DNA from: Proteles cristata cristata
Taxonomy: Eukaryota; Chordata; Mammalia; Carnivora; Hyaenidae
DNA: 64,000 nucleotides
Assembly (NCBI GenBank): GCA_017311185.1
Contig: JAESUZ010004527.1
Coordinates: 310,001-374,000 of the forward strand
Direction of reading: 5' to 3'
Positions within the stretch are counted from its first letter, which is position 1. Every line of letters starts with the position of its first letter. Below, one piece after another: positions 22,872 through 34,844 of this stretch. The position numbers and the translations under genes were made by a program. Below the pieces are notes generated by a model. That model had not been told where the DNA came from. It was given only the letters and a program-made list of their open reading frames with translations, and did not search any database.

Positions 22872-23097
22872 GGGACACCTGGGTGGCTTAGTCGGTTAAG
22901 CATCCGACTTCAGCTCAGGTCATGATCTCATGGTTTGTGGGTTCGAGTCCTGCATTGGGCTCTGTGCTAACAGCCAGCTCAGAGCCTGGAGCCTGCTTCA
23001 GATTCTGTGTCTCTCTCTTTCTCTGACCTTCCCCTGCTCACTCTCTCTCTCTTTCTCTCTCTCTCTCAGAAATAAATAAAAACATTAACTTTTTTTT
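22872..23097 (+). mobile_element. felid tRNA-Lys SINE inserted in L1-4
   Basis: It starts GGGACACCTGGGTGGCTTAG and has a B box GGTTCGAGTCC, a cat-type body, a CT-rich part and an A/T tail. The target-site duplication CAAAAAGAATAGAGA (22857-22871) versus CAAAAAGAAAAGAGA (23098-23112) matches 14 of 15, and the L1 reading resumes right after it. Confidence 0.94.
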
Positions 23098-24586
23098 CAA
23101 AAAGAAAAGAGAAAGAATCCAAATAGATAAAATCATGAATGAAAGAGTTCACAACCAAAACAAAAAAATCCACAAACAATTATAAGAGAATGCTATAATA
23201 ATTATATGCCAAAAACCTGGGCAATTTAGAAGAAATGGACAAATTCCTAAGACAATCAAAAACTGTCCACTCTGAAATGGGAAGAAATAGAAAATTTTAA
23301 CAGACCCATAACCAGCAAAGAAAATGAATCAGTAATAAAAAATGTCTAAATAAACAAGAACCCATGGCCAGATGGCTTCCCAGAAGAGTTTTACCGGACT
23401 TTAAAAAGGTGTCAATACCAATTTTTTCAAATTAATATAAAAAACAGACCTGTAAGTACAATTCCAAACTCAATCTACAAAGCCAGCATTTACTTGATTC
23501 CAAAACCAAACAAAGACCCAATGAAAAATATTGCAGGCCAATATTCTGGATGAACATGGATGGAAAAATTCTCAGTAAAATAATATCAAATTAAAGTCAA
23601 CAGTACATTAAAAGAACTATTCACCATGATCAAGTGTTATTTATTTCTGGCCTGCAGGTGTGGTTCAAAATTTGCAAATCAATCAATGTAATATGCCACA
23701 TTAATAAGAACCATATTCCTGTGAATAGATGCAAAAAAAACATTTGACAACATAGAGCACCTGTTGTTGAAAAAAAAAAACAACCCTCAACACAGTAGGG
23801 ACATACCTCAACATCATAGATGCCATATACAAAAGACCTACAGCTAATATCAACCTCAATGGAAAAAAAAAACAGAACTTTTCTCCTACAGTAAGGAACA
23901 AGACAAGGATGTCCACTCTCACCATTACTATTTAACATTATAGCGGAAATTTTGGCCCCAGCAATCAGACAACAAAAATAATAAAAAAGATCCAAATCAG
24001 TAAGGCAAAATCAAACTTCCACTAGTTGCAGACTGCATGTGACTCTATGTATAGAACCCAAAATAGTCCACCAGAAAATTGCTAGAAATAATACATGAGT
24101 TCAGCAACGTCACAGAGTATAAAATCAACATGAAGAAATCTGTTTTTTTTTCTATACACCAATACTGAAGTAGCAGAAAAAGAAATAAAGGAATCGATTC
24201 CATTAGAAATTGCACCAAAAACAATGATATGCCTAAGAATCAACCTAACCAAAGTTCTGTACTCTGAAAACTGTAGAACACTTATGAAAGAAATCTTCAA
24301 AAAATTGAAAAGCATTCCATGCTAATGGATTGGAGGAATAAACATTGTTAAAATGTCTATAATACCCAAATGATTTAATGGAATTCCTATCAATATACCA
24401 CCAGTAGTTTTTGCAGAGCTAGAACCAACAAACTTAAAATTTGTATGGAACCACAAAATATCCTGAATAGCCAAAGCAATCCTGTAACGGAAAAACAAAA
24501 CTGGAGGCATCACGATTCTAGATTTCAAGCTATATTGCAAAGCTGTAGTCATCAAGACAGTAAGGTGCTGGCAAAAACAGACACAT
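23098..24586 (+). mobile_element. L1-4 (older L1), middle part with RT remnant
   Basis: ORF2 RT domain sequence: a PWPDGFPEEFYRTLK-like region near 23360-23400, a NIEHL motif-A region near 23750, and [22 protein letters not shown] sequence near 23910-23970. The FADD position reads VADC (near 24023-24035). The C-terminal domain continues to about 24586. Stops and indels are frequent, so it is inactive. Confidence 0.86.
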
Positions 24587-24968
24587 ATATGAATGGATCA
24601 AGAAGATGTGGTTTATCTATACCATGGAATACTACATGGCAATGAGAAACAATGAAATCTGGCCATGTGTAGCAACATGGATGGACCTTTGAGGGTGTTA
24701 TGCTGAGCGAAATAAGTCAGGCAGAGAAGGACAAATATCATATGTGTGCACGTATAGGAGGATTAGGAGGAGCTTAACAGAGGACCAAGGGGGAGAAGAA
24801 GGGCGGAAATGGTGGGGAAAGGGGGAGAGGCAAACCATGAGAGACTCTTGAATGCTGACAAAACTGAGGACTGGTGGGATGTGGGGGAGGAGGTGGGCAT
24901 GGAGGAGGGCACTTGTGGGGATGAGCACTGGGTGTTATGTGGAAACTAATTTGACAATAAACTATTTG

Positions 24969-25007
<39 letters not shown>

Positions 25008-25029
25008 AAATAAAAAAAAAAAAAAAAAA
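24587..25029 (+). mobile_element. young 5'-truncated L1 3' end inserted in L1-4
   Basis: It contains the last codons of ORF2 (ACTACATGGCAATGAGAAAC), the full 3' UTR (GGTTAGGAGGAGCTTAACAG, then GCACTGGGTGTTATGTGGAA, then GACAATAAACTATTTGTAAA) and a long AAAT-rich tail. AGACACAT at 24579-24586 and 25030-25037 is the likely target-site duplication, and L1-4 reading resumes immediately after it (ATGGAACAGAATAGAGAACC). Confidence 0.93.
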
Positions 25030-25030
25030 A
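24971..25030 (+). repeat. (AAAT)n microsatellite grown from an L1 A tail
   Basis: About eleven AAAT units are followed by pure A, directly downstream of the L1 3' end at 24970. The microsatellite probably arose from the retrotransposon tail. Confidence 0.92.
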
Positions 25031-26023
25031 GACACATCTATTAATGGAACAGAATAGAGAACCCAGAAATGGACCCACAACTATATGTTCAACTAATCTT
25101 TGACAAAGCAAGAAAGAATATCCAATGGAAAAAAGACAGTGTCTTCAAAATATGGTGTTGGGAAAACTGGACAGCACCATGCAGATTAATGAAACTGAAC
25201 CACTTTCTTACATCATACAGAAAAATAAATAAAAATGGGCGAAATACCTAAATGTGAGACAGGAAACCATCAAAATATTAGAGGAGAAAATAGGCAGTAA
25301 CCTCTTTGAACTCACCTGGAGCACCTTCTTCATAGACACGTCACCGAAGACAAGGGAAACAATAGGAACCATGAATTATTGAGACTTCATCAAGATAAAA
25401 ATCCTCTGCACAGTGAAGGAAAGAATGAACAAAACTAAAAGCCACCCTATAGAATGGGATAAGATATTTGCAAATGACACATCTGATGAAGGGTTAATAT
25501 CCAAAACCAAAAAGAACTTCGCAAACTCACCCAAAAAAACAAATAACCCAGTGAAGAAATGGACAGCAGACACGAATAGACATTTTTCCAAAGAAGACAT
25601 CCAGATAGTTAACAGACACATGCATGATGCTCCACATCACTTATCATCAGGGAAATACAAATCAAAACCACCATGAAATACCTCCTCACAGCTGTCAGAA
25701 AGGCTAAAATTAACAATACAAGAAACAGCAGGTGTTGTCAAGGATATGGAGAAAGGGGAACCATCTTGTACTTTTGGTAGGCAATGTAAATTGGTGCAGC
25801 CACTCTGGAGAACAGTATGGAGGTCCCTCAAAAAACTGAAAATAGATCTACTCTTTGACCCAGCAATTGCACTATTAGGTATTTACCCAAAGGATACAAA
25901 AATGCCATTTTGAAGGGGTGCATGTGCCCCAATGTTCATAGCAGCATTATCAACCATAGCCGAACTATGGCTTGAGACCAAATTTCCATCTATTGACAAA
26001 TGAATATAGAAGATGTGGTATGT

Positions 26024-26067
<44 letters not shown>

Positions 26068-26478
26068 CACACTGGAATATTATTCACCCATCAAAAAGAA
26101 TGTAATCTTGCCATTTGCAAGACAGTGGATGGAACTGGAATGCATTTTGCTAACCAAAAGTGTTCAATCAGAGAAAGACAAATACTGTATGATTTCACTC
26201 ATATGTGAAATTTAAGAAAAAATAGTTGAACCTATGGGAAGTGCAAGGAAAGAGGAGAGAGGTAACAAACCCCAAGAGACTCTTAACAATGCAGAATAAA
26301 CTGAGTGTTGATGGAGCGAGGTGGGTAGATGGGCTAAATGGGTGAATAGTATTAAGGAGGGTGCTTGTTGTGATGTGCACTGGGTGTTGTATGTATGTGA
26401 TGAATCATTGAATTCTACTCCTGAAACCAATATTGCACTGTATGTCAACCAACAAAACTTTAAATTAAAAAATATATA
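25030..26478 (+). mobile_element. L1-4 (older L1), 3' part
   Basis: It resumes at GAACAGAATAGAGAACCC and gives the ORF2 C-terminal domain ([19 protein letters not shown] near 25118-25180), then KSFTVKE-type sequence and [20 protein letters not shown] near 25545-25605. The older 3' UTR ends GCACTGGGTGTTGTATG, then CTTTAAATTAAAAAA at about 26475. It contains the (AC)n tract at 26026-26065. Confidence 0.9.
26026..26065 (+). repeat. (AC)20 microsatellite
   Basis: A pure 40-bp AC tract lies at the spot in the L1 3' region that commonly carries a short ACACAC run. It is long enough to be length-variable. Confidence 0.97.
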
Positions 26479-26489
26479 TTACATTAGCT

Positions 26490-27205
26490 GAAATCTTTAC
26501 ATATATGTCTTTATTATTGTATGGCAGTTTCCTTTAAAAACACTTTGTCAAGAGCTTTAATCATGAATGAATATTGAATATTGTCAAATTCTTTTCTGCA
26601 TTTATAAAATAATTATATAAATTTTATCCTTCATTTTGTAAACAGAATTTATGATGTTGATTGATTTGCAGATATTGAACCATCCTTTATTTCCCAGAAT
26701 AAATATGACTTCATAGAGTTACATGATAGGTTTAAATTATTGCTAAATGTGGTTTGCTGATATTTGTTTGAGAATATTTGGAACACTGTTCATTAGGGAA
26801 ATTGGTTTTATTCCTACTTCTTTTATTTTATTTTTTCTTTCTTTGTCTCTTTCTTGTGTTTGTCCTGTGTTTTGTAATCAGGTTAATGCTGGCCTTATAC
26901 AATGTATTTGGAAGCTTTTCTTTCTCTTCTAAATTATGGAGTAGTTTGATGGAAATAGGTATTAACTTTTTTCATTAATTGTTTGGTAGAATTGACTTGT
27001 GAACCCATCTGTTTTTTGGAGTTTTTAAATTACTGATTCCAGTAATTAACTGCTGTTTATTTGTTCAAATTTTTATTTCCCCCTGCTTTAGTTTTACGAG
27101 GTTATGTTTCTTTTAACTTGTACAATTTGTTACATGTGATTTTTCATAATATTTGCTTATAAATCTTTGTATTTCTGTGGTATTAATTGTTGTTTCTTTT
27201 CTAAG
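26490..27205 (-). mobile_element. L1-5, inverted 5' portion (ancient L1)
   Basis: This is minus-strand ORF2 of an old L1. On the plus strand it reads GTCAAATTCTTTTCTGCATT, then GATTGATTTGCAGATATTGAACC, then TAATGCTGGCCTTATACAAT, then ATTTTTCATAATATTTGCTT. This is the complement of the region from just before the RT finger motif (near 27205) to just after motif A (near 26580). It is paired with the plus-strand part that follows at about 27211. Confidence 0.82.
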
Positions 27206-27210
27206 AGGGA

Positions 27211-28226
27211 AATTTATTAAAATACCAGATAAAACCACTACAAATTTGTAAGGAAAAAGCAAAACGTTTACTACTTGTAGATGACACGATACTATATATG
27301 GAAACCCCTGAAGCATCTACCAAAACAACTACCAGAAATGAGACATAAATTCAGTAATGTCACAGGTTACGAATTCAACACACAGAAATCTGTTACATTT
27401 CTATAGAAAATAGTGAAGTAAGAGAAAGAGAAATTAAGAAAACAATACCATTTTCAATTGCACACAAGTGAACTAAATAACAAGAATGAACTTAACTAAG
27501 GAGGTGAAAGACTTGTACTCTGAAAATTAGAAAATAGTAATGAAAGAAATTGAAGATGATACAAAGAAATGGTACTATAGTACATGGTCATGAATTGGGA
27601 GAATAAATATTGTTAAAAGATACATACTACCAAAAATAATTTACAGGTTTAATGAAACATCTATCAAGATATCAGCAACAATTTTTCACATAACTACATC
27701 AAATAATTGAAAATTTTTGTGGGACTATAGAAAATCCAAAATAACTAAAGCAATTTTGAAAACTAAGTACAAAACTTTAATATCACAATACCATATTTCA
27801 AGATATACTAAAAAGCTGTAGTAATCCAAACAGTAGGTACTGGACCAAAATGTAAACATATTCCAATGGAAAAGAATAGAGAACCCAGAAATAAACAATT
27901 ATATGGCCAATTAATCTACAACAAAGTAGACAAAAATATGCAATAGGAAAAAGACAGTCTCTTTGAAAATGGTGTTGGGAGAGCTGGTCAACCAGATGCA
28001 AAAGAGTGAATCTGGACCACTTTCTTACACCATACACACAAATAAAATACAAATAAGTTAAATATCTGTATGTGAGACCTGAAACCATATGTTTTTCAGA
28101 AGAAAACATAGGCAGTTATTTCTCTCGCATCGGCCACAGCAACATTTTTTTCAAAATATATCTCTAAGGCAACAAAACCAAAACCAAAAGTAAACCATTT
28201 GGACCACATCGAAATAAAAAAAAGTT
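27211..28226 (+). mobile_element. L1-5, forward portion (ancient L1)
   Basis: Plus-strand ORF2 begins just before the FADD motif (AGGAAAAAGCAAAACGTTTA, LVDDTILYME in translation, so the motif is altered to VDD). It runs through the C-terminal domain (AATGGTGTTGGGAGAGCTGG; CTTTCTTACACCATACACAC) to about 28226, where L1-6's 5' end begins. The 3' UTR and A tail are absent. Confidence 0.82.
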
Positions 28227-28680
28227 TTCCCTGAGGTTTGAGAAAAAGAGTAAGAGTACCCTATGCTCCCCTTCTCCCACCTTTACAACTATATATCATT
28301 CATATCTGAATAAAGAAAGATAGTGACTGGTGGACTAGCAGAACAAATTCCACAACTAAATGTGGAGAAGAAGGTGCATCGAGAGGTTAGAAAGGGCAAA
28401 AATGGTGGTTAGGAGCTACCTGAAGGAGGGAAGGAGCTGTGGTCACAGAGACTATAAAGCACCAGGGAGCCCACACATGGAAAATGAATCCCTATTAAGT
28501 CTGACCTTGAAAAAAACAAGAAGCTCAATTCCAAGAGTTTTACAAGCAGTGGTTTTTGAAGACTGGCGTTTTATAGTCAGCTAAGTCATCGCTGGGTGAG
28601 TCAGGAGGGCCAGTGGTAACTGAGTCCCAGCCCATAAGGAGACAACAGCCTGAGGAGAGGCAACATAGGAACAGAGATAT

Positions 28681-29479
28681 ATGCCCAAAATTAAAGAAAA
28701 GGACAAAATCAGAGCAGGAAATCAAAGAGGAAGGGAAACAAATAATAAACTCAATATGGAATTTAAAGTAATGATCATAATGATACTGGACATCAGAAAA
28801 AGGTGCAGGATATCCGTGAGACCCTTGACAAAGAGATTAAAAATAATATATTGGAGATGAAGAACTCAATAAATGATATTTAAAATACATAAAATGAGGT
28901 AATCGTAGGCTACAAGAATAAAAGGAATGTAACAGTGACCTGGAGGATAGGGTAATGGGAAGCAATCAAGATAAATAGGTGAGAGACAAACAAACACTGT
29001 TTAATGACAATAGACTGAGATTTTCAGTGACTATATCAAACATTATAACATTTGCCTTGTAAGGATCCCAAAAGGATAAGAGAGAACTGGGGTCAGAAAG
29101 TGGATTTAAGGGAATAATAGGTGAAAACTTCCCAAATGTGGGGAGGGAAACAGAAATCCAGATTTGGGAAGCACAGAGATCCTCCAACAAATTCACCCCA
29201 AGGAGGTCCATACCAAGACAAATAGAAATTAAAACGGCAAAAAAAAAAATAGTGATAAGAGAAATAATTTTTAAAGTTTCAACAAAAAAGAAGACAGTTA
29301 CATAAAAAGAAAACTCAATAAGGCTATCAGCTGATTTTACAGCATAAACTGCACAGGCCAGAAAGGAGTGCATTGATATATTCAAAGTGCTGAAAGGGCA
29401 AAATCTGCAGCCAACAATAGTATACACAGCAGGGCCATCATTAAGAATAGAAGGAGAGATAAGGAGTTTCCCAGACCAA

Positions 29480-29514
<35 letters not shown>

Positions 29515-29610
29515 ACAAACAAATAAAAGAATTCATGTCTCCTAAACCAGCCCTAAAGAGAAATTAAGGAGGACACTTTGAGTAGAAAATAAAAACCATA
29601 AGTATGAGTA
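28681..29610 (+). pseudogene. L1-6 ORF1 remnant
   Basis: The start MPKIKEKDKIR is visible. An EFKVMIIMI segment, an RRM region (GEN-FPNVGRETEIQIWEAQRS), the C-terminal ARKECIDIFKVLKGQNLQPT-like region and a GEIRSFPDQ end are spread over all frames with many stops. An AAAT microsatellite has grown at 29479-29526, after FPDQ. Confidence 0.8.
29479..29527 (+). repeat. (AAAT)n microsatellite
   Basis: About 48 bp of AAAT units ending AAACAAACAAATAAA, inside the old L1-6 ORF1 region. No SINE or L1 tail adjoins it, so it expanded within L1 sequence. Confidence 0.93.
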
Positions 29611-29757
29611 AGGAAAATAGGAAGCAAAAAATAAAATTATGTTAATGATGATAACAAATATAATTCAAAATTTGGTGACCACCAGTTTAATATAGACAGC
29701 TAAATGAAGAATATGTTGTGTATAATCCGATGGTAAACCCAAATACAAAAAGAGTAA

Positions 29758-29976
29758 GGGCACCTGAGTGGCTCAGTCAGGTAAGCATCCAACTTTTCAT
29801 TTTGGTTCAGGTTATTATCTCACGGTTCATGAATTCGAGTACCATATCGGGCTCTGCACTAACAGCACAGAGCCTACCTGGGATTTTCTCTTCCTCCCTA
29901 TCTCTCTGCCCATCCCCCACTCTCTCTGTATCTCAAAATAAATAAACTTTTTTAAAAAATAAAAAATAAATAAAAC
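29758..29976 (+). mobile_element. tRNA-Lys SINE inserted in L1-6
   Basis: It starts GGGCACCTGAGTGGCTCAG and has a decayed B box (GAATTCGAGTACC). The body CATTTTGGTTCAGGTTATTA with GCACAGAGCCTACCTGGGATT indicates a different, older subfamily. The target-site duplication ACAAAAAGAGTAA (29745-29757) versus ACAAAAGGAGTAA (29977-29989) matches 12 of 13. Confidence 0.93.
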
Positions 29977-29989
29977 ACAAAAGGAGTAA

Positions 29990-30252
29990 TAGATATCCAA
30001 AAATAAACAGTAAGGAACCAAAGTGTATATGACACTGAAAAACGCCAGCAAACCATGAAAGAGAGAAAGGCAAAAAAGGATCAGGAACAAATACAGAAAC
30101 AATAACAAAACAATTAATAAAATGGCTGTAAATACATATCTTTCAATAATTACCTTAAACGGAAATGGACTGAATCACAAGACATAAGGAGACAGACTGG
30201 AATAAAAATAAGACCCATCTAAAAACTGCAACAAGGAACTCATTTTACACCT
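29990..30252 (+). mobile_element. L1-6, end of ORF1 spacer and start of ORF2
   Basis: The ORF2 start is recognisable at 30122 (ATGGCTGTAAATACATATCT; LNGNGLNHK in translation). It breaks at about 30252, where L1-7 begins, and resumes at about 34845 with the next expected ORF2 sequence (AGGGGATGGAGAAATATTTA). This shows that L1-7 inserted into L1-6. Confidence 0.83.
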
Positions 30253-30253
30253 A

Positions 30254-30708
30254 AAAGACATGCAGTATGAAGCTCACAGGACAGACATTAAATTTAAAAA
30301 AATCCAGCCATTGCCAAGGCATATCATAGTCAAATTCACGAAATACTCAGACAAAGAAAGAATACTGGAAGGAGCAAGGGAGCAAAACTTCTTAATCTAT
30401 AAGGAAAGAGGGATCAGGTTCACATCAGATCTGTCCATAGAAATCCGGCAGGCCAGAAGGAAATGACAGGATATATTCAACATGCTAAATGGGAAAAATA
30501 TTCAGCCAAGAAAATTCTTTACCCAGCAAGGATGTCATTCAGAACAGAAGGAGAGATAAAGAGTATCCCAGACAAGCAAAAACTAAAGAAGTTCATGACC
30601 ACTAAACCAGACAGGCAAAAAATATTAAAGGGACACAATGAATGTGAAAAAAAAAAACAAAAGCAACAAATAATAGAAAGGATCAGACAACATCAGGAGA
30701 AACTCTAA
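30254..30708 (+). pseudogene. L1-7 ORF1 C-terminal remnant
   Basis: Two open stretches, 30260-30466 and 30463-30708, carry IVKFTKYSDKERILEGAREQ, RGIRFTSDLSIEIRQARRK and then SAKKILYPARMSFRTEGEIKSIPDKQKLKKF. This is the RNA-binding C-terminal domain. One frameshift lies near 30463. The coiled coil and RRM are missing because of 5' truncation. Confidence 0.87.
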
Positions 30709-30724
30709 TTTTACAGGTAACAAA

Positions 30725-33700
30725 ATGTCACTGTACTCCTATCTTTCAATAATCACTCTGAATGTAAATGGACTAATGCTCCAATCAAAAGACATAGGGT
30801 ATCAGAATGTATTAAAAATATATATGGTACCTACAGAAGACTCATTTTAGACCTAAAGGGATTGACATATTGAAAATGAAGTGATGGAAAATCATCTATC
30901 ATGCTATGGACTCCAAAAGAAAACTGGAGTAGCCATACTTATACCAGGAAAACTAGAATTTAAACTAAACATTTCAACGAGAAATGAAAAGGGGCATTGT
31001 GTCATAATTAAGGGGTCTATCCACCAAGCTCTAATAATTTGAAATATTTATGCCCCCAAATAAAATAACCCAAATATATAAATCAATTAATAACAAATAT
31101 AAAGAAATTCTTTGAAAATAATGCAATAATAGTATGGGACTATCACATCCTACTTACATCAATGGACAGGTTGCCTAAGCAAAAAATGAACAAGAAAACA
31201 ATAGTTTTGAATTACACACTAGACAAGATAGACCTAACAGATATATTCAGAGAATCTCATCACAAAGCAGCAGAATACTCATTCTTTTTGAGTGCACATA
31301 GAGAATTCTCCATAATAGATCACATGCTGGGTCACAAATAAGCCCTCAACTAGTATAAGAAGATTGAGATCATAGCATGCATATTTTAAGACCACAACAC
31401 TGTGAAACTTAAAGTCAACTGCAAGAAAAATATTGGAGAGACCACAAATACATGGAGGTTAAGGAACATCCTACAAAAGAATGAATGGGTTAACCAGGAA
31501 ATAAAAGAATAAATTTAAAAAGTACATGGAAGTCAATGAAAATGAAAATACAATGGTCCAAAACCTTTGGGATGCAGGAAAGGCAGTCTTATGAGGGAAG
31601 TATAGTGCAATACAGGGCTATATTAATAAGCAAGAAAAGTCTCAAATACACAATCTAATCTTAAAGGAGAAAGGAAAGAAACAACAAATAAACCTTAAAG
31701 CCAGCATAGGAGGAAAGTAACTAAAGAGTAGAGCAGGAAAAATTGATACAGAAACAAAAAAAAATAGAGAAGATTAATAAAACTAAGAGCTGGTTATTCA
31801 AAAGAATTAATAAAATCTATAACCCCTAGCCAGGCTTATCAAAAAGAAAAGAGAAAGGCCCAAACCAATAATATCAAAAATGAAAGGGGAGAGATCACAA
31901 CCAAGACCACAGAAATAAAATTATATGAAAATACTATGAAATATGATATTCCAACAAACTGGGCAATCTTGAGGAAATGGACAAATTCCTAGAAACTCAC
32001 AAAGCACCAAAACTGGAACAGGAACAAAATTTGAAAAGACTTATAACCAGCAAAGTAAAGTAATTGCATCAATAATCACAAATCTCCAAATACAAAGAGT
32101 ACTGGACCAGATGTCTTCCCAGGTAGAATTCTACCAGATATTTAAAGAAGAATTCTTAAACTTCTCAAACTGGTCCAAAATGTAGAAATGGAAGGACAAT
32201 TCCAAACTCATTCTACAAAACTAGCATTACCTTGATACCAACATCAGACAAAGATCCCACTATAAAAGCAGAATTACAGATCAATATCCCTGATGAACCT
32301 GGATGCAAACATTCTCAACAAGATACCAGTAAATGGAATTAAACAGTACATAAAAAGAGTTAGTCACCATGATCCAGAGGAATTTACTCCTGGGTTGCAT
32401 GGCTGGTTCAATATTCACAAATCAAACAACATGATACACCACATTAATAAAAGAAAGGATAAGAACCATATAATCCTGTAAATAGATGCACAAAAAGCAT
32501 TTGACAAAATACAACATCCATTCTTGTTAACAGTTCTCAAAAAATTAAGGATATATGGAAATATCATAAAGGCAATATATGAGAGACACACAGATAATAT
32601 CATCTTCAGTGCGGAAAACCTGAAAAACTTTTCCCTACAGTCAGGAATAAGACAAGGATGTCCACTCTCACCATACCTATTTAATGTAGGACTGGAAGTC
32701 TTAATTTCAGCAATGACAACAAAAATATCAAAGGCATCAAAATGAGCAAGGAAGAAGTCAAACTTTCACCATTTGCAGAAAACAATAAAACTTGCATTTT
32801 CACTATTTGCAGACGACATGAAATTTGAAGATAACATCTAGAACACCTGAAAGACTCCGCCAAAAAAAATTGCTAGAATGTCACAAGTTATGAGATCAAT
32901 GTACGTTAATCTGTTGCATTTCTATACACCACCAATGAAGCAGCAGAAAAAGAAATCAAGAAATTGATCTCATTTGTACTTGCACCAGAAAAAATTAGAT
33001 ACCTCGTAATAAACCTAACCAAAGAGGTAAAAAAGATCTGTACTTTGAAAACTATTGAATACTAATGAAAGATATTGAAGAGGACACAAAAAAATAGAAA
33101 AGCATTCCATGCTCATGGACTGCAGAAACGTTGTTAAATGTCTATACTGCCCAAAGCAATCTACACATTTAATGAAATCACTATGGAAATACCACTAGCA
33201 TTCTTCTCATAGCTAGAACAAACAATCCTAAAATTTGTATGGAACAAAAGACCCCAAATAGCCATACCAGTCCTGAAAAAGAAAAAACAAAACTGGAGGC
33301 ATCACGATTCCAGATTTCACGATATATTATAAAGCTGTAGTCATCAAGACAGTACAGTACAGGCACAGAAACAGACATATAGATAAATTAACAGAATAGA
33401 CAACTCAAAAATAGACCCCACAATTGTATGGTCAACTAATCTTAAACAAAGCAGGAAAGAATATTTAATGGAAAACAGACAGCCTCTTCAACAAATGTTG
33501 CTGGGAAAACTGGACAGTACCATGCAGATTAATGAAGCTAGACCACTTTCTTACACCATACACAAAAATAAATAAAAAATGGATGAAAGAACTAAACGTG
33601 ATACAGGAAACCATCAAAGTCCTAAAGGAGAACACATGCAGCAACCACTCTGACCTCGATCATAGCAACATCTTACTACACATGACTCTGGAGGCAAGGG

Positions 33701-34281
33701 AGACAAAAACAAAAATGAACTATTGGGACTTCAAGATAAAAAGCTTTTGCACAGTGAAGTAAACAATCAACAAAACTAAAGGGCAGCCTGTGGAATGGGA
33801 GAAGATACTTGCAAAGCACACATCTGATAAAGGGTTAGTATCTAAAATGTATAAAGAACTTATCACACTCAACAGACAATAAAACAAATAACCCAGTGAA
33901 GAAATGGGCAGAAGACATGAATAGACATTGTTTCAAGGAAAACGTCCAGATGTCTGAAACATGAAAACTTGCTGAGCATCACTCATCATCATTGAAATGC
34001 CAGTCAAAACCATGATGAGATACCACCTCACAGCTGTCAGAATGGCTAAAATAAACAGCACAAAAAACAACAGGTGTTGGCGAGGATGTGGAGAAAGGGG
34101 AACTGTCTTGCACTGCATATGTATCAATAACAGCTAAACTATGGAGAGAGCCCAAATGTCCGTTAATTAATGAATGTATATGGAATGATATATATATAAT
34201 TATATATATTTTTATATATTTAAATATATTATTTATATTATATATAAATATATAAAAACATTATATATATGTGTGTGTATA

Positions 34282-34331
<50 letters not shown>

Positions 34332-34440
34332 AACATTACATTGCCCTCAAAAAGAATGAAATCTCACAATTTGCTATGACATGATAGAGCTAGAGTGTAC
34401 TATGCTAAGTGAAATAAGTCAGTTGAAGAAAGCCAAGTAT
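30725..34440 (+). pseudogene. L1-7 ORF2 remnant
   Basis: It begins at an ATG with ITLNVNGLM-type sequence. Endonuclease pieces follow (TDIFRESHHKAAEYSFFLSAH near 31230-31300). RT pieces follow ([24 protein letters not shown] near 32290-32350, [11 protein letters not shown] near 32490, [19 protein letters not shown] near 32640-32705), then an intact FADD (near 32803-32815). C-terminal pieces include [23 protein letters not shown] near 33532. Stops and shifts occur throughout, so it is inactive. Confidence 0.86.
34181..34330. repeat. AT-rich (TA)n / TATATG microsatellite
   Basis: About 150 bp of TATATA with TGTG and TTTA interruptions in the L1-7 3' region, ending in an uninterrupted TA run at about 34298-34328. 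It occupies the same place in the L1 3' end as the AC tract of L1-4. Confidence 0.95.
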
Positions 34441-34844
34441 CATCTGATCTCACTCTTATGTGAAATTTAAGAAACAAAACAAATGAATATATTGGAGGGG
34501 GGAAAAGTGAGAGAGGGAAACAAACCATAAGAGACTCTTAAAGAAAAAGAACAAACTGAGGCTTGACGGAGGGAAGTAGATGAATGATTGGCTAGACGGG
34601 TGGTGTATATTAAGGAGGGTACTTGTTGTCATGAGCACTGAATGTGTATGTAAGTGATGAATCACTGAATTCTATTTCTGAAACCAGTACTGCACTGCAT
34701 GTTAATTAAATAAACATTTGAAAAGATAAAATAAAGAAGCAGTGCCATTATAAGACATCAACAATCACAGTATGTACTCAGATAAAAGTTAATTAAATTA
34801 ATGGTCAAAGAATAAAAAAAAGTGAATTATTTCCATTGAATAAG

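Larger units (their letters stand above)
28228..29757 (+). mobile_element. L1-6 (old L1), 5' UTR and ORF1 region
   Basis: The 5' UTR contains AGCAGAACAAATTCCACAAC and AAATGTGGAGAAGAAGG, as in L1-8. ORF1 is recognisable from about 28681 (MPKIKEKDK) through GGAACTTAAAG-type coiled-coil sequence to GAAAACTTCCCAAATGTGGG, ACAGGCCAGAAAGGAGTG and GAGAGATAAGGAGTTTCCCAGACC near 29440-29480. It is interrupted by a SINE at 29758 and resumes at 29990. Confidence 0.85.
30253..34740 (+). mobile_element. L1-7: 5'-truncated older L1 inserted inside L1-6
   Basis: It starts within the ORF1 C-terminal domain, and then has ORF2 (about 30725 to 34440) and an older-type 3' UTR (ATAAGAGACTCTTAAAG, GAGGGTACTTGTTGTCATGAGC, AATCACTGAATTCTATTTCTG) ending AATAAACATTTGAAAAG near 34730. 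The host L1-6 ORF2 resumes at about 34845. The stretch between 34741 and 34845 is A-rich and partly unexplained. Confidence 0.88.

Noticed and set aside
26026..26215. Open frames with His-Thr repeats
   Set aside because: They are translations of the AC microsatellite in L1-4.
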